DNA from: Marinobacter lutaoensis
GTDB lineage: Bacteria > Pseudomonadota > Gammaproteobacteria > Pseudomonadales > Oleiphilaceae
Assembly: GCF_001981305.1 (NCBI RefSeq)
Contig: NZ_MSCW01000005.1
Span: 62,001-126,000, forward strand
Reading direction: 5' to 3'
DNA length: 64,000 nt
Shown here: positions 37,085 to 48,880 of the stretch, one piece after another
Layout of the letters: each line of letters opens with the position of its first letter
Position numbering within the stretch: the stretch's first letter is position 1
Notes under the pieces: generated by a model
What the model saw: only the letters and a program-made list of their open reading frames with translations
Told to the model about the DNA's origin: nothing
The model's database searches: none
Program-made: the position numbers and the translations under genes

Positions 37085-39103
37085 ATGGCAGGGCTCATGG
37101 GAATCGGGCTGTCCGGCATCCTCAGCCACCAGACAGCGCTCAATACCACCGGTAACAACATCACCAACGCCAATACCGAGGGCTACAGCCGTCAGGAAGT
37201 GCAGTTCGCCACCCAGGAGGGCCAGCGTACCGGTGCCGGCAGCATCGGCAGCGGCGTGACCATCGAAAATATTCGGCGGCTGGCGGACGACTACCTGAAC
37301 CAGCAGATCCGGGAGGACTCGTCCCTGTATGGCGAACAGGAGGCCCTGAACACCGAACTGACCCGCCTCGACAACCTGCTCGGGGGGGATACCACCGGCC
37401 TGAGTGATGCCCTGAACAATTTCTTCGCCGCCCTGCAGAGTGCTTCCGAAGATCCCACGTCGCTGCCGCAGCGGCAGGCCGTGATCAGTGAGGCCCAGCA
37501 GGTGGTCAACCGGATCCAGGGCCTCAACGAGGAACTGATCCAGCAGCGGGAGTCGGTGAAAACCCAGATGCAGCAGGGGGTGGCGGACGCCAATACCCTG
37601 CTGCAAAGCATTGCCGAGCTGAACCTGGCCATTTCCGAGTCCCCCGGCCTGGCCCAGGGGCAGATGCCCAACGAATTGCTGGACCAGCGCGATGAAAAAC
37701 TTCGCCAGCTGGCGGAGCTGGTCAGCATCCGGGTGACCGCCACCGAGGGCAGTCAGGTCAACGTGTCCCTGGCCAACGGCGTGGCGCTTGTGGTGGGGGG
37801 CAATGCCTCCGTGCTGGGTACCCGCGCCAGCGCCGAGGATCCCCTGAGCCTGGAGTTCACCCTGACCGCCGGTGGCCGGACCCTGGTCGTCGATGACCAG
37901 ATCAACGGTGGCACGCTGGGGGGACTGCGCCGGTTCGAGGCCGAGGGCCTGCAGCCGGCCTTCGACGACCTGGGGCGGGTGGCCCTGGCGCTGTCGGAGT
38001 CGGTGAACCACCAGCACGCCATCGGCATGGATCTGGAGGGGGACCTGGGCGGGCTGTTCTTCAGCAGCATCAATGACCTTGAGGTCCAGCGCAGCCGGGT
38101 GGTGGCGAACGCCAACAATCAGCAGCCCCAGACTGCCCAGTTCGCGGTGGAAATTTCCGATGCCTCGGCCCTGGAGGGGGGAACCTGGATCCTGCAGTTT
38201 GGCGACAATGGCAGCTACGAAGTGATCGACCAGGCGTCCGGCGAGGTGGTGAACCGGGGCCGTCTGCCGTCCGACCCGGAGGCGGAAATCAACATGCCGG
38301 GCTTTAACATCCGGTACGAGGGTGGCAGCGTCAACGCCGGCGACAAGTTCCTGATCCAGCCGACCCGCAATGCCGCCGCCAACATTGACCTGGAAATCAG
38401 CCGGGAGGAAGACCTGGCCCTGGCGAGCCCGATCAAGGCCACGACCTCGGACGACAACCTCGGGACCGGAGTGATCAGCCAGGGCACCATGCTGAACGTG
38501 CGTAACCCGCTGACCAACACCCTGTTGCCGGGCTTTACTCAGCAACAAACCCTCGCCAACGGGCCGCTGACGGTCTCGTTCACGGAAGCGGCGGGTGTTC
38601 TGAGCTACAGTGTCACCGATGCCCTGGGCACGGTGCTGGATACCGGTCCCTACGATCCGGGCCAGACCAACACCCTCCTCAGTGCCGACCCCGGCGATCC
38701 CGGCTACCAAGGCTTCCAGTTCGAAATCTCCGGCGAGCCGGCGCCGGGCGACACCTTCACCATCGACTTCAATTCTGGCGGCGTGTCGGATAACCGGAAC
38801 GCCGAGCTGTTGGCGGCGCTGGGAACCGCCAACACCATGAACGGCGGAACCCAGAGCTTTGCCGAGGGCTACGCCGGACTGGTTGAGGATGTGGGCGTCA
38901 AGACCCGTCAGAGTCAGCTCGACCTGGAGGCCGGTCAGACCCTGCTGGAGCAGTCCACCAATCAGCGGGAAGCCATGTCCGGCGTCAACCTGGATGAGGA
39001 GGCCGGCAAGTTGATCCAATACCAGGCGGCCTACAATGCCTCGGCCCAGGTGATTGCCGTGGCCCAGGATCTGTTTGATACCTTGCTTCAGAGTTTCCGT
39101 TAA
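37085..39103 (+). CDS. flgK: Flagellar hook-filament junction protein FlgK (HAP1)
   Basis: First hook-filament junction protein, 672 residues, similar to the long Pseudomonas form. N-terminal GLMGIGLSGILSHQTALNTTGNNITNANTEGYSRQEV and C-terminal SGVNLDEEAGKLIQYQAAYNASAQVIAVAQDLFDTLLQSFR are the conserved ends; the middle has variable strand-rich surface domains. Starts two bases after the flgJ stop. Confidence 0.96.
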   Translation: MAGLMGIGLSGILSHQTALNTTGNNITNANTEGYSRQEVQFATQEGQRTGAGSIGSGVTIENIRRLADDYLNQQIREDSSLYGEQEALNTELTRLDNLLGGDTTGLSDALNNFFAALQSASEDPTSLPQRQAVISEAQQVVNRIQGLNEELIQQRESVKTQMQQGVADANTLLQSIAELNLAISESPGLAQGQMPNELLDQRDEKLRQLAELVSIRVTATEGSQVNVSLANGVALVVGGNASVLGTRASAEDPLSLEFTLTAGGRTLVVDDQINGGTLGGLRRFEAEGLQPAFDDLGRVALALSESVNHQHAIGMDLEGDLGGLFFSSINDLEVQRSRVVANANNQQPQTAQFAVEISDASALEGGTWILQFGDNGSYEVIDQASGEVVNRGRLPSDPEAEINMPGFNIRYEGGSVNAGDKFLIQPTRNAAANIDLEISREEDLALASPIKATTSDDNLGTGVISQGTMLNVRNPLTNTLLPGFTQQQTLANGPLTVSFTEAAGVLSYSVTDALGTVLDTGPYDPGQTNTLLSADPGDPGYQGFQFEISGEPAPGDTFTIDFNSGGVSDNRNAELLAALGTANTMNGGTQSFAEGYAGLVEDVGVKTRQSQLDLEAGQTLLEQSTNQREAMSGVNLDEEAGKLIQYQAAYNASAQVIAVAQDLFDTLLQSFR

Positions 39104-39134
39104 GGGCGCCCCGGTGGGCGCGGAGTGATTCGTC

Positions 39135-40355
39135 ATGATCAGGATTTCGTCACAACAGGTGTTTTCCAGCGGCATCAGCCGTTTGCAGGAACTGAATGCC
39201 AGCCTGAACAAAACCCAGCAGCAGATTGCCACCGGCAAGAAGGTCAACCAGCCGTCGGATGATCCGGTCGCGGCCGCCCGCATTCTGAAGCTGGACCAGG
39301 AAGTCACCCGCATCGAAACCTATCAGCGCAATGCCTCACTGGCGCAGAACCGTTTGCAGCAGGAAGAAAGTGCCCTGGCCAGCGCCGTCGACCTGGTCCA
39401 GCGGATCCGGGAGCTGACGGTACAGGCCGGCAACGGCTCCCTGTCCGCCAACGACCGGAGCTCCATCGCCGAGGAACTGAAGCAGCGGCTGGATCAGCTG
39501 GCCGACATCGCCAACACCCAGGACGCCTCCGGGGAATACATCTTCAGTGGCTTCCAGGGTGACCAGCCAGCGTTCGTGAAGCAGCCGGACGGCACCTGGC
39601 GATACAACGGCGACGAAGGGCAGCGGGTGCTGGAAATCGACGATGGTGTGACCGTCGCCATCAGCGACCACGGCAAGGGCATCTTCGTGGACGTGCCCGC
39701 GGCCGTCTCGGTCAAGTCCGCCACCGTCACCACCGGCCACATTTCCGATCTGACGCTCGACAACAGCCAGGCGCTGCGCAATGCCTTTGGCGGCGCAGTG
39801 CCCGACGACCTCACGGTGGTGGTGGCTGCCGACGGCTCGGTGACCGTTGAGAATCGCAACGTGGTACCGGCCGATGTGCTGACGACGGACCCCAGCCCGC
39901 TGCAGGTGGGGGAAGAGTTCGAGGTGGCCGGGTTGCGGATGACCGTCAGCGAAGACACGACCGCAGGCGAGTTCACCATCGGCATCAGCGACAAACAGTC
40001 GGTGTTCGGAACCATCGAGACGCTGATTGCCGGGCTGGAGAGTCTCGACAAGACCACGCCGGACGGTCAGGCCGCCTATGATGCGCTGATCGCCGAATCC
40101 CTGATCAATCTCGACAATGCCCAGGAAAGCCTGATTCTCAAGCAAACCGAACTGGGGGGGCGCCTGAACGCCGTGGAGTCGACGCAGGCGTTTCTGGAGG
40201 ACTCCGGACTGTACACCAAGGAGATCCGGTCGGAGCTGGAGGATCTGGACTACGCCGAGGCCATCAGCAATCTCAGCTTCCAGAGCTTTGTCCTGGAGGC
40301 CGCCCAGCAATCGTTTGCCCAGGTGGCCCAGCTGTCCCTGTTCGACCGCCTGTAA
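39135..40355 (+). CDS. flgL: Flagellar hook-filament junction protein FlgL (HAP3)
   Basis: Second junction protein, which adapts the hook to flagellin; 406 residues. N-terminal RISSQQVFSSGISRLQELNASLNKTQQQIATGKKVNQPSDDPVAAARIL and C-terminal YAEAISNLSFQSFVLEAAQQSFAQVAQLSLFDRL are flagellin-like coiled-coil ends. Last gene of the flagellar cluster in the window; no flagellin gene follows. A GGA-type site precedes the ATG. Confidence 0.95.
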   Translation: MIRISSQQVFSSGISRLQELNASLNKTQQQIATGKKVNQPSDDPVAAARILKLDQEVTRIETYQRNASLAQNRLQQEESALASAVDLVQRIRELTVQAGNGSLSANDRSSIAEELKQRLDQLADIANTQDASGEYIFSGFQGDQPAFVKQPDGTWRYNGDEGQRVLEIDDGVTVAISDHGKGIFVDVPAAVSVKSATVTTGHISDLTLDNSQALRNAFGGAVPDDLTVVVAADGSVTVENRNVVPADVLTTDPSPLQVGEEFEVAGLRMTVSEDTTAGEFTIGISDKQSVFGTIETLIAGLESLDKTTPDGQAAYDALIAESLINLDNAQESLILKQTELGGRLNAVESTQAFLEDSGLYTKEIRSELEDLDYAEAISNLSFQSFVLEAAQQSFAQVAQLSLFDRL

Positions 40356-40383
40356 GGCACTGACCCGGAAGGTACGTTCGCAG

Positions 40384-40411
40384 TTGCTTTCCGGGGCAGC
40401 GTCGGTATAAT
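40384..40411 (+). promoter_or_regulatory. Sigma-70 promoter of tRNA-Leu
   Basis: TTGCTT (40384-40389) and a perfect TATAAT (40406-40411) with 16 bp between; the tRNA begins 17 bases after the -10 box. Confidence 0.75.
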
Positions 40412-40428
40412 CGCCCACACTCTCCGTT

Positions 40429-40515
40429 GGCGGCGTGGTGAAATTGGTAGACACGACGGATTCAAAATCCGTTGGGGTAAAACCCGTGGCGGTTCGAGTC
40501 CGCCCGCCGCTACCA
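40429..40515 (+). tRNA. tRNA-Leu(CAA)
   Basis: An 87-base class II tRNA. The 7 bp acceptor stem pairs 40429-40435 with the seven bases before ACCA (first pair G-U, as in E. coli tRNA-Leu). The anticodon stem ACGGA/TCCGT holds loop TTCAAAA with anticodon CAA (codon UUG). D-arm GGTAGAC, long variable arm, T-arm with GGTTCGAGTCC, and CCA encoded at 40513-40515. Confidence 0.96.
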
Positions 40516-40555
40516 CCTTTATCGATCAGTCCTGCAGTCCCAGACCGGCCACCGC

Positions 40556-42804
<2,249 letters not shown>

Positions 42805-42829
42805 TCCGCCAAGACAACGGAGATATTGG

Positions 42830-43192
42830 ATGAAATCAATGAAACATCTTGTTGCCGGCCTGACGGCCATGACTCCGGCGCTTGCCATGGCCCAGGAGCC
42901 CGCACCGCAAGGTATGGGGGTGATGGGGCAGGTGATCTTCTTCGCCGGCTTCATTCTGATTTTCTACTTCCTGATCTGGCGCCCCCAGTCCAAGCGCGCC
43001 AAAGAGCACAAGGCCCTGATGTCCGGCCTCAACAAAGGCGATGAAGTGGTCACCTCCGGCGGCGTCGCCGGCAAGATCACCAAAGTCACCGAGGACTTCA
43101 TCGTGATGGAAGTGGCTGACAACGTCGAAATCAAGGTCCAGAAAGTGGCCGTGGCCGCGGCCCTGCCGAAAGGTACCCTGAAGGACATCTGA
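42830..43192 (+). CDS. yajC: Sec translocase accessory protein YajC
   Basis: Small inner membrane protein that joins SecDF. 120 residues: a first hydrophobic stretch (LVAGLTAMTPALAMA), then the TM segment VIFFAGFILIFYFLIWRPQSKR, typical of the family, and the cytoplasmic SGLNKGDEVVTSGGVAGKITKV. Start at the ATG at 42830; it lies 25 bases after tgt, in the usual tgt-yajC-secD-secF order. Confidence 0.95.
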   Translation: MKSMKHLVAGLTAMTPALAMAQEPAPQGMGVMGQVIFFAGFILIFYFLIWRPQSKRAKEHKALMSGLNKGDEVVTSGGVAGKITKVTEDFIVMEVADNVEIKVQKVAVAAALPKGTLKDI

Positions 43193-43283
43193 CCGGGTAG
43201 CGACACCTTGCGGCGACCTGCCTGTCCGATTCTTTCTGGCTGACAACCAAGGCCGGCCGCCCGGCCGGCTATTAAGGGACCCC

Positions 43284-45158
43284 ATGCTGAACAAGTACCC
43301 GCTCTGGAAAAATCTGGTGATCCTGATCGCGCTCGTGATCGGATTCATCTACGCCCTGCCCAACCTGTTCCCCGACGACTTCGCCATCCAGATTACCGGC
43401 GCTCGCAGCAGTACCGAAGTCAGCGAACGCGTGCTTGACCGAGCCGTCCAGGCGCTGGAGAGTGAGGGGATCGAGGTGAAGGGGCGTTCGCTGCAGGACC
43501 GGAATGCCCTGATTCGCCTGACCAGCTCCGATGACCAGCTGCGTGCCCGTCCGGTGGTCCAGCGAGCGCTTGGTGACCAGTACCTGGTTGCCCTGAACAT
43601 GGCACCGTCCACGCCCGCCTGGTTGAAGAGCCTGGGCGCGGGGCCAATGAAACTGGGTTTGGATCTGCGGGGCGGCGTTCACTTCCTGCTGGAAGTGGAT
43701 ATGGACACCGCTGTTCACCAGCGTTTGGAGGCACTCTCCGGTCAGATCAAGCGTGAACTGAGGGAAGAACGTATCCGGTACCGGGGCGGGGATCTGCGCG
43801 GGGACCGCGAGCTGCTGTTCAGTTTCCGCGATGAGGCTTCCCGGGCCGAGGCGTTTGACCTGATCCGCAATCGCTACAACCAGTTTCTGATGGATGAGCG
43901 CACCGAGGGTGGTGAGCCACAGTTGGTGCTGTCGCTGTCGGAGCAGGAAATCCGCTCCATCCAGGAGTACGCACTGGAGCAGAACCTGACCACCATTCGC
44001 AACCGGGTCAACGAGTTGGGTGTCGCCGAGCCGCTGGTACAGCGCCAAGGTGCGGACCGGATCATCGTCGAGCTGCCCGGGGTCCAGGACACGGCTCAGG
44101 CCAAGCGGGTGCTGGGGGCCACTGCGAATCTGGAATTCCGTCTGGAAGCTCGCCCGGATGCGCCGGCGGGGGAAACCGAGGAATTCGGCTTCAGGGATAA
44201 CCCCGGTCGTACCGCCCGCCTGGAGCGAGACATCATCGCCACCGGCAACAACGTGGCGAATGCCCAGCAGGCTTTTGACGAGAACGGTCAGCCGCAGGTG
44301 AACATTACCATGGATTCGGTCGGCGGGGACCTGATGAACCGGGCCACACGCAACGCCGTAGGGCGGCGCATGGCGGTGCTGTTCATCGAGTACCGGACCG
44401 AAACCGAAACCCGGATGGTGAATGGTGAGCCCCAGACGGTGGAGAAGCGGGTGGTGGACAAGGGCATCATCAGCCTGGCTACCATCCAGTCGGCGTTGGG
44501 CAGCAGTTTCCGGATTACCGGGCTGGATTCGATTCCCGAAGCTTCCGAACTGGCCCTGTTGCTGCGCGCGGGCGCCCTGGCTGCTCCCATGTACTTTGTT
44601 CAGGAACGCACCATTGGTCCCAGCCTGGGTCAGAAAAACATCGATGCGGGCATGATGTCGGTGGCGCTGGGTTTCGCCCTGGTGCTCATTTACATGATGG
44701 CCTACTACCGTCTGTTCGGGCTGATCGCCAATGTGGCGCTGACCCTGAACCTCATCCTGCTGGTGGCCTGCATGTCCATCCTGTCCGCCACCCTGACTTT
44801 GCCGGGTATTGCCGGGATCGTCCTGACCGTGGGCATGGCGGTGGACGCCAACGTACTGATCTTTGAACGCATACGGGAGGAGCTGAAAGCGGGGGTTCCG
44901 CCTCAGCTGGCGATCAATGCCGGCTACTCGCGGGCGTTCGTATCGATCTTTGATGCCAACATCACCACCTTGCTGGTGGCGGTGATCCTGTTCGCCATGG
45001 GTTCCGGCCCGGTCAAGGGGTTCGCGGTCACTCTGTGCATCGGCATCCTGACCTCGATGTTCTCCGGCCTGATGATCAGTCGCAGCATCGTCAATTTGGT
45101 ATATGGCGGTCGCAAGATCGAAAAGCTGTCGATTGGGGGGAAACTGGAAAATGTCTGA
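43284..45158 (+). CDS. secD: Protein translocase subunit SecD
   Basis: Membrane protein that uses the proton motive force to pull exported proteins out of SecYEG. 624 residues (E. coli 615). KLGLDLRGGVHFLLEVD, NRVNELGVAEPLVQRQGADRIIVELPGVQD in the periplasmic domain, then six TM segments with GPSLGQKNIDAGMMSV, TLTLPGIAGIVLTVGMAVDANVLIFERIREEL and FDANITTLL. It overlaps secF by 8 bases. Confidence 0.97.
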   Translation: MLNKYPLWKNLVILIALVIGFIYALPNLFPDDFAIQITGARSSTEVSERVLDRAVQALESEGIEVKGRSLQDRNALIRLTSSDDQLRARPVVQRALGDQYLVALNMAPSTPAWLKSLGAGPMKLGLDLRGGVHFLLEVDMDTAVHQRLEALSGQIKRELREERIRYRGGDLRGDRELLFSFRDEASRAEAFDLIRNRYNQFLMDERTEGGEPQLVLSLSEQEIRSIQEYALEQNLTTIRNRVNELGVAEPLVQRQGADRIIVELPGVQDTAQAKRVLGATANLEFRLEARPDAPAGETEEFGFRDNPGRTARLERDIIATGNNVANAQQAFDENGQPQVNITMDSVGGDLMNRATRNAVGRRMAVLFIEYRTETETRMVNGEPQTVEKRVVDKGIISLATIQSALGSSFRITGLDSIPEASELALLLRAGALAAPMYFVQERTIGPSLGQKNIDAGMMSVALGFALVLIYMMAYYRLFGLIANVALTLNLILLVACMSILSATLTLPGIAGIVLTVGMAVDANVLIFERIREELKAGVPPQLAINAGYSRAFVSIFDANITTLLVAVILFAMGSGPVKGFAVTLCIGILTSMFSGLMISRSIVNLVYGGRKIEKLSIGGKLENV

Positions 45159-46101
45159 GCTGGAGAAAAAGCCCTTTGATTTTATGGGGCTGCGGAAACT
45201 TGCTTCCATCGTTTCTATTGTTCTGGTGGTGGTTTCCGTCGCCTTGCTGGCGACCCGGGGGCTAAACCTCGGCATGGATTTCACCGGCGGTACCTCGGTG
45301 GAGCTGGAGTATGCCCAGGCACCCTCCCTGGATGAAGTGCGCTCAACACTGGAGGCGGCGGGCTACGACCAGTTCGTGGTCCAGAATTTCGGTTCCGATA
45401 CCACGGTGCTGGTGCGCCTGGCGGAGGCCGGCAATGATCAGTTGGCGCAGTCGGTGGCCAGTGCGCTCAAGGCCAATGGCGCGCAGTTGGAGTTGGTGAG
45501 TTCTGAGTTCATTGGATCCCAGGTGGGCGAGGAGCTGCGCGAGGAAAGTGGTCTGGGGCTGCTGCTGGCACTGATCGTGGTGTTGATCTATGTAGGCATG
45601 CGGTTCCAGTTCAAGTTTGGCATCGCCTCGGTGCTGCCCCTGGCCCATGACGTGCTCATCGTCCTTGGTGTGTTCGCGCTGTTCCAGTGGACGTTCGACC
45701 TGACGGTGTTGGCGGCGCTGCTGGCCGTGATCGGCTATTCCCTGAACGATACCATCATCGTCGCCGATCGTATCCGGGAAAATTTCCGCAAGATGCGCAC
45801 CGACGATGTCTGGGAAATCATCAACGCCTCCGTTCATCAGACCATCGGCCGGACCATCAATACCTCCGGCACCACGTTGGTGGTGTTGCTGGCGCTGTAC
45901 CTGTTCGGTGGTGAGGCCATCAACAACTTTGCCCTGGCGCTGATCATCGGTGTGGTGGTGGGGACCTATTCCTCCATCTATGTCGCCGCAAACCTGCTGA
46001 TTGCCCTGGGCGTGACCCGGGAAGACCTGCTGTTGCCGGTTAAGGAGGGGACGGGGGCTCAGGAGGAGGAAGAACCGCCCGAATGGCTCAATCGCATGTG
46101 A
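45151..46101 (+). CDS. secF: Protein translocase subunit SecF
   Basis: Partner of SecD. 316 residues, six TM segments: GLNLGMDFTGGTSVELEYA after the first, SEFIGSQVGEELREESGLGLLLALIVVLIYVGMRFQFKFG, LLAVIGYSLNDTIIVADRIRENFRK and INTSGTTLVVLLALYLFGGEAINNFALALIIGVVVGTYSSIYVA. The ATG lies within the end of secD; upstream open frame is not coding. A bidirectional terminator follows. Confidence 0.97.
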   Translation: MSELEKKPFDFMGLRKLASIVSIVLVVVSVALLATRGLNLGMDFTGGTSVELEYAQAPSLDEVRSTLEAAGYDQFVVQNFGSDTTVLVRLAEAGNDQLAQSVASALKANGAQLELVSSEFIGSQVGEELREESGLGLLLALIVVLIYVGMRFQFKFGIASVLPLAHDVLIVLGVFALFQWTFDLTVLAALLAVIGYSLNDTIIVADRIRENFRKMRTDDVWEIINASVHQTIGRTINTSGTTLVVLLALYLFGGEAINNFALALIIGVVVGTYSSIYVAANLLIALGVTREDLLLPVKEGTGAQEEEEPPEWLNRM

Positions 46102-46115
46102 GCCGTACCGGATAC

Positions 46116-46152
46116 AAAAAAACCGCCACTCCCGGGAGTTGGCGGTTTTTTT
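46116..46152. terminator. Bidirectional Rho-independent terminator between secF and suhB
   Basis: Seven A residues (46116-46122), an inverted repeat with CCGCC/GGCGG and CTCCC/GGGAG arms, then seven T residues (46146-46152). It can end transcription of both convergent genes. Confidence 0.88.
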
Positions 46153-46177
46153 GTGTCCGTTGTCCGTTCGGGCGGGG

Positions 46178-46978
46178 TCAGCGGGGCAGGCGCGCCCGGA
46201 ACGGGTGAAGGGTCTTCAGCACTTCACGGAACAGCTTGGGGTTGGCGGTGACCAGGTGTCGGGCAGTGTCGGTGGACGGATTTCCGGAGAAGTCGCCGGT
46301 CAGGGCGCCGGACTCCATGGCCAGGGGCACGCCCAGGGCCAGGTCCACCGGTTCGGGCCGGAACACGACGGCGGCATCCAGGTTCCCTGCGGCCACCCGG
46401 GCGATGTCCAGCAGCACGCAGCCGGAGGAACGAACCAGGGCCGCGTCATGGGCCAGCATGGCGGCCATTTCTCCCCACAGCGGCGCATGCTCGCTATGTC
46501 TGGCCTGATCCAGCAGATTGGTGGCGATGGCAGACTGGCTGATCTGGCGAATTTCCGAGGTCCGCACGCGGCGACTGTTGAGGGCGGCGCCGTGGCCCCG
46601 GGAGGCGGAGTACTCCTCGCCGGTAATGGGCTGTACGATCAGCAGGTTTTCGGTGCGGTTCTGTTTCTTCTGAGCCAGTGCCAGCGCGAACTCCGGCAGG
46701 CCCCGAAGGAAGTTGTCCCGGCCGAGCAGCGGGAAGATGTGCCAGCTTTTTTCGTGCTCACCGGCGTCTGACTCATTCAGTGGAGCAATGTGGTGGTCCT
46801 TGTAGGCCTTTTCGAGTTGCTCCTTGAAGTTGTCATAGATGGACTGCTCCATCCGCTCCAGCTGGCGGCGGCGCTCGCCTTCGTCCTTGCCGTAAGTGGA
46901 CTGGCGCTCGAAATGGGCTTTCAGGTAATCGGATCCCTGGCGTACGACGCGCAGGGCCATCTTGATTGCTGGTTGCAT
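46178..46978 (-). CDS. suhB: SuhB-like inositol monophosphatase homologue without metal-binding residues
   Basis: A 266-residue protein of the inositol monophosphatase fold at the place where Pseudomonas has suhB (opposite trmJ-cysE-iscR). Fold and length match E. coli SuhB (267): MQPAIKMALRVVRQG, EYSASRGHGAALNSRRVR, VRSSGCVLLDIARVAAGNLDAAV, DFSGN. The catalytic motif DPxDGT is replaced by F82-P-L-L-G-R87, and the upstream EE motif by PLNES, so most Mg2+ ligands are absent; the C-terminal aspartate (VDLALG) remains. The frame is intact. E. coli SuhB also has a non-enzymatic role in rRNA antitermination with Nus factors, which could be what is kept. I start at the ATG at 46978. Confidence 0.85.
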   Translation of the reverse strand: MQPAIKMALRVVRQGSDYLKAHFERQSTYGKDEGERRRQLERMEQSIYDNFKEQLEKAYKDHHIAPLNESDAGEHEKSWHIFPLLGRDNFLRGLPEFALALAQKKQNRTENLLIVQPITGEEYSASRGHGAALNSRRVRTSEIRQISQSAIATNLLDQARHSEHAPLWGEMAAMLAHDAALVRSSGCVLLDIARVAAGNLDAAVVFRPEPVDLALGVPLAMESGALTGDFSGNPSTDTARHLVTANPKLFREVLKTLHPFRARLPR

Positions 46979-47170
46979 CTGAGTGTTCGTTGTCCGGAGG
47001 TTGGAAAAGGCGGGTATCATAGCAAAAGTTCCTTTCCCTTGTCTGTTTTTTGCCTCCGGAAAAGCACGGATACCAACAGGTTGCGGGTATTTCGGAGAGG
47101 TGGCCGGGCGCCGCTTCTGCTATCATGCCGCGCTTGGGACCCTCCTGCTGACCGATACAGGCTTTTCGAC

Positions 47171-48037
47171 ATGCACAAACCCGCGCTGCCCCTGGAAGGC
47201 ACGGATACCTACAACGACCGGATTCGCATCGTACTGGTGGAAACCTCCCACTCCGGCAACATCGGCGCCGTCGCCCGGGCCATGAAAAACATGGGGCTGG
47301 GGAATCTCTGGCTGGTGAATCCGCGCTCCTTCCCCGATGAAGCGTCCTATGCCCGCTCTTCCGGGGCTTCCGATGTCCTGGACCGGGCCCGGGTGGTGAC
47401 CACCCTGGACGAGGCGATCGACGACTGCGTGCTGGTTATGGGGACCAGCGCCCGAGGTCGTAAGGTACCTTGGCCGGTCATGGCGCCGCCGGAAGCGGCG
47501 GCGACAGCTTCCCGGGTCGCAGCGGATGGCCAGGTGGCCCTGGTATTTGGCCGTGAGAGCAACGGCCTGAGCAACGACGAGCTGCAGCGTTGCCATCACC
47601 ACATCCATATTCCCTCCAACCCGGAATACAGCTCTCTGAATCTGGCTATGGCGGTTCAGGTTCTGTGCTACGAACTGCGCATGCTGTACCTGCGCAACCT
47701 TGAACAAGGGCAGGGCAGCCCATACCTTGGCTCGGTAACCGGGCCGGGTGAGGCCGGCTGGGACGTGGCACCCGCCACGGTGCGTGAGGTGGAAGGCTTT
47801 TTTGAGCATTTGGAACAGGCGCTGGTGGACATCGAATTCCATCGTCGCGACAATCCCGGGCAGCTAATGACCCGCTTGCGGCGGCTGTACCAACGGGCCA
47901 GACTGGACCAGATGGAAGTCAATATCCTGCGCGGGATTCTGAGTGCGGCCCAGAAGGCGGCGGGTAAGGCATCCGATCAACCTCGGCCCTCCGATGCCCA
48001 GGTATCGGAGGCGGGACAGGAAAAAGGGCATGTTTGA
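47171..48037 (+). CDS. trmJ: tRNA (cytidine/uridine-2'-O-)-methyltransferase TrmJ
   Basis: SPOUT enzyme that methylates the ribose of nucleotide 32 in tRNA. 288 residues: [102 protein letters not shown] (SAM-binding knot), and a C-terminal helical region ([30 protein letters not shown]). Start at 47171, where homologous sequence begins. It overlaps cysE by 8 bases. Confidence 0.94.
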   Translation: MHKPALPLEGTDTYNDRIRIVLVETSHSGNIGAVARAMKNMGLGNLWLVNPRSFPDEASYARSSGASDVLDRARVVTTLDEAIDDCVLVMGTSARGRKVPWPVMAPPEAAATASRVAADGQVALVFGRESNGLSNDELQRCHHHIHIPSNPEYSSLNLAMAVQVLCYELRMLYLRNLEQGQGSPYLGSVTGPGEAGWDVAPATVREVEGFFEHLEQALVDIEFHRRDNPGQLMTRLRRLYQRARLDQMEVNILRGILSAAQKAAGKASDQPRPSDAQVSEAGQEKGHV

Positions 48038-48803
48038 ACGACTGAAGGAAGACATCAACAGCGTGTTTCACCGGGACCCGGCGGCCCGGAACACCTTCGA
48101 GGTGCTCACCAACTACCCTGGCCTGCACGCGCTTTTGTTTCATCGCCTGGCGCACTGGCTTTGGAACCTGGGGCTGAAGTGGCTGGCTCGTACCGTGTCT
48201 ACGTTTGCCCGCTGGCTGACCGGTATCGAGATTCACCCCGGTGCGAAAATTGGCCGGCGTTTCTTCATCGATCATGGCATGGGCGTGGTGATTGGCGAGA
48301 CCACCGTGATCGGGGATGACGTCACCCTGTATCAGGGTGTGACCCTGGGCGGTACCAGCTGGAACAAGGGCAAGCGTCACCCCACCATCGGCAACGGCGT
48401 GGTGGTGGGGGCCGGCGCTAAGATCCTGGGGCCGTTCGAGGTGGGTGACGGTGCCAAGATCGGGTCCAACTCCGTGGTGACTAAGGCGGTACCGCCCGGC
48501 GCGACGGTGGTGGGCATTCCGGGGCGGGTGATCGTCAAGCGCCGGTCCGAGGACGAGGTGCGTCGCAAGGAGATGGAAGAACGCATGGGCTTCGATGCCT
48601 ACGGTGTGACCGAGGAAATGCCTGACCCGGTGGCCCGGGCGATGCGGGCGCTGCTGGATCACATGCATGCGGTGGACGAGCGGATCGAGAACATGTGCAA
48701 GGCGATCCGGAAGGTGAACAGCGAATACCAGAACGGCGAGTTGCCGCCGCTGCAGGACGAGGACTTCGACTGCGTTCGGGACGACGCCGGTGACGGGCGG
48801 TGA
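48030..48803 (+). CDS. cysE: Serine O-acetyltransferase CysE
   Basis: Makes O-acetylserine from serine and acetyl-CoA, the first step of cysteine synthesis. 257 residues: N-terminal helices ([38 protein letters not shown]), then a left-handed beta-helix of hexapeptide repeats with [41 protein letters not shown], then a charged C-terminal tail. This is the short CysE form next to iscR in Pseudomonas, where cysteine supply and Fe-S assembly genes are neighbours. AGGAAAAAGG precedes the ATG. Confidence 0.95.
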   Translation: MFERLKEDINSVFHRDPAARNTFEVLTNYPGLHALLFHRLAHWLWNLGLKWLARTVSTFARWLTGIEIHPGAKIGRRFFIDHGMGVVIGETTVIGDDVTLYQGVTLGGTSWNKGKRHPTIGNGVVVGAGAKILGPFEVGDGAKIGSNSVVTKAVPPGATVVGIPGRVIVKRRSEDEVRRKEMEERMGFDAYGVTEEMPDPVARAMRALLDHMHAVDERIENMCKAIRKVNSEYQNGELPPLQDEDFDCVRDDAGDGR

Positions 48804-48836
48804 ATACTTGACTGGTTTAGTGGGTCAATTCATACT
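48804..48836 (+). promoter_or_regulatory. iscR promoter with IscR-type operator
   Basis: TTGACT (48808-48813) and CATACT (48831-48836) are 17 bp apart. The bases ATACTTGACTGG... through ...GGGTCAAT (48804-48829) resemble the type 1 IscR site of iscR promoters, and overlap the -35 region, which fits self-repression by [2Fe-2S]-IscR. Confidence 0.7.
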
Positions 48837-48880
48837 CCCACGAGTCAATCGAGATTCAATCCCATCGCGGGGCTGATGCC

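Noticed and set aside
37079..39313. Long open frame on the minus strand opposite flgK
   Set aside because: The plus strand encodes a clear FlgK; the antisense translation is low-complexity and has no motif. The same holds for long antisense frames opposite secD, flgE and nrdJa.
40429..40515. tRNA-Leu as an integration site of a mobile element
   Set aside because: No integrase, no repeated tRNA 3' end and no foreign-looking DNA lie beside it; queA follows in normal order.
46178..46978. suhB as a pseudogene
   Set aside because: The frame is full length, without stops or shifts, and non-catalytic blocks are well kept, so a functional non-enzyme is more likely.
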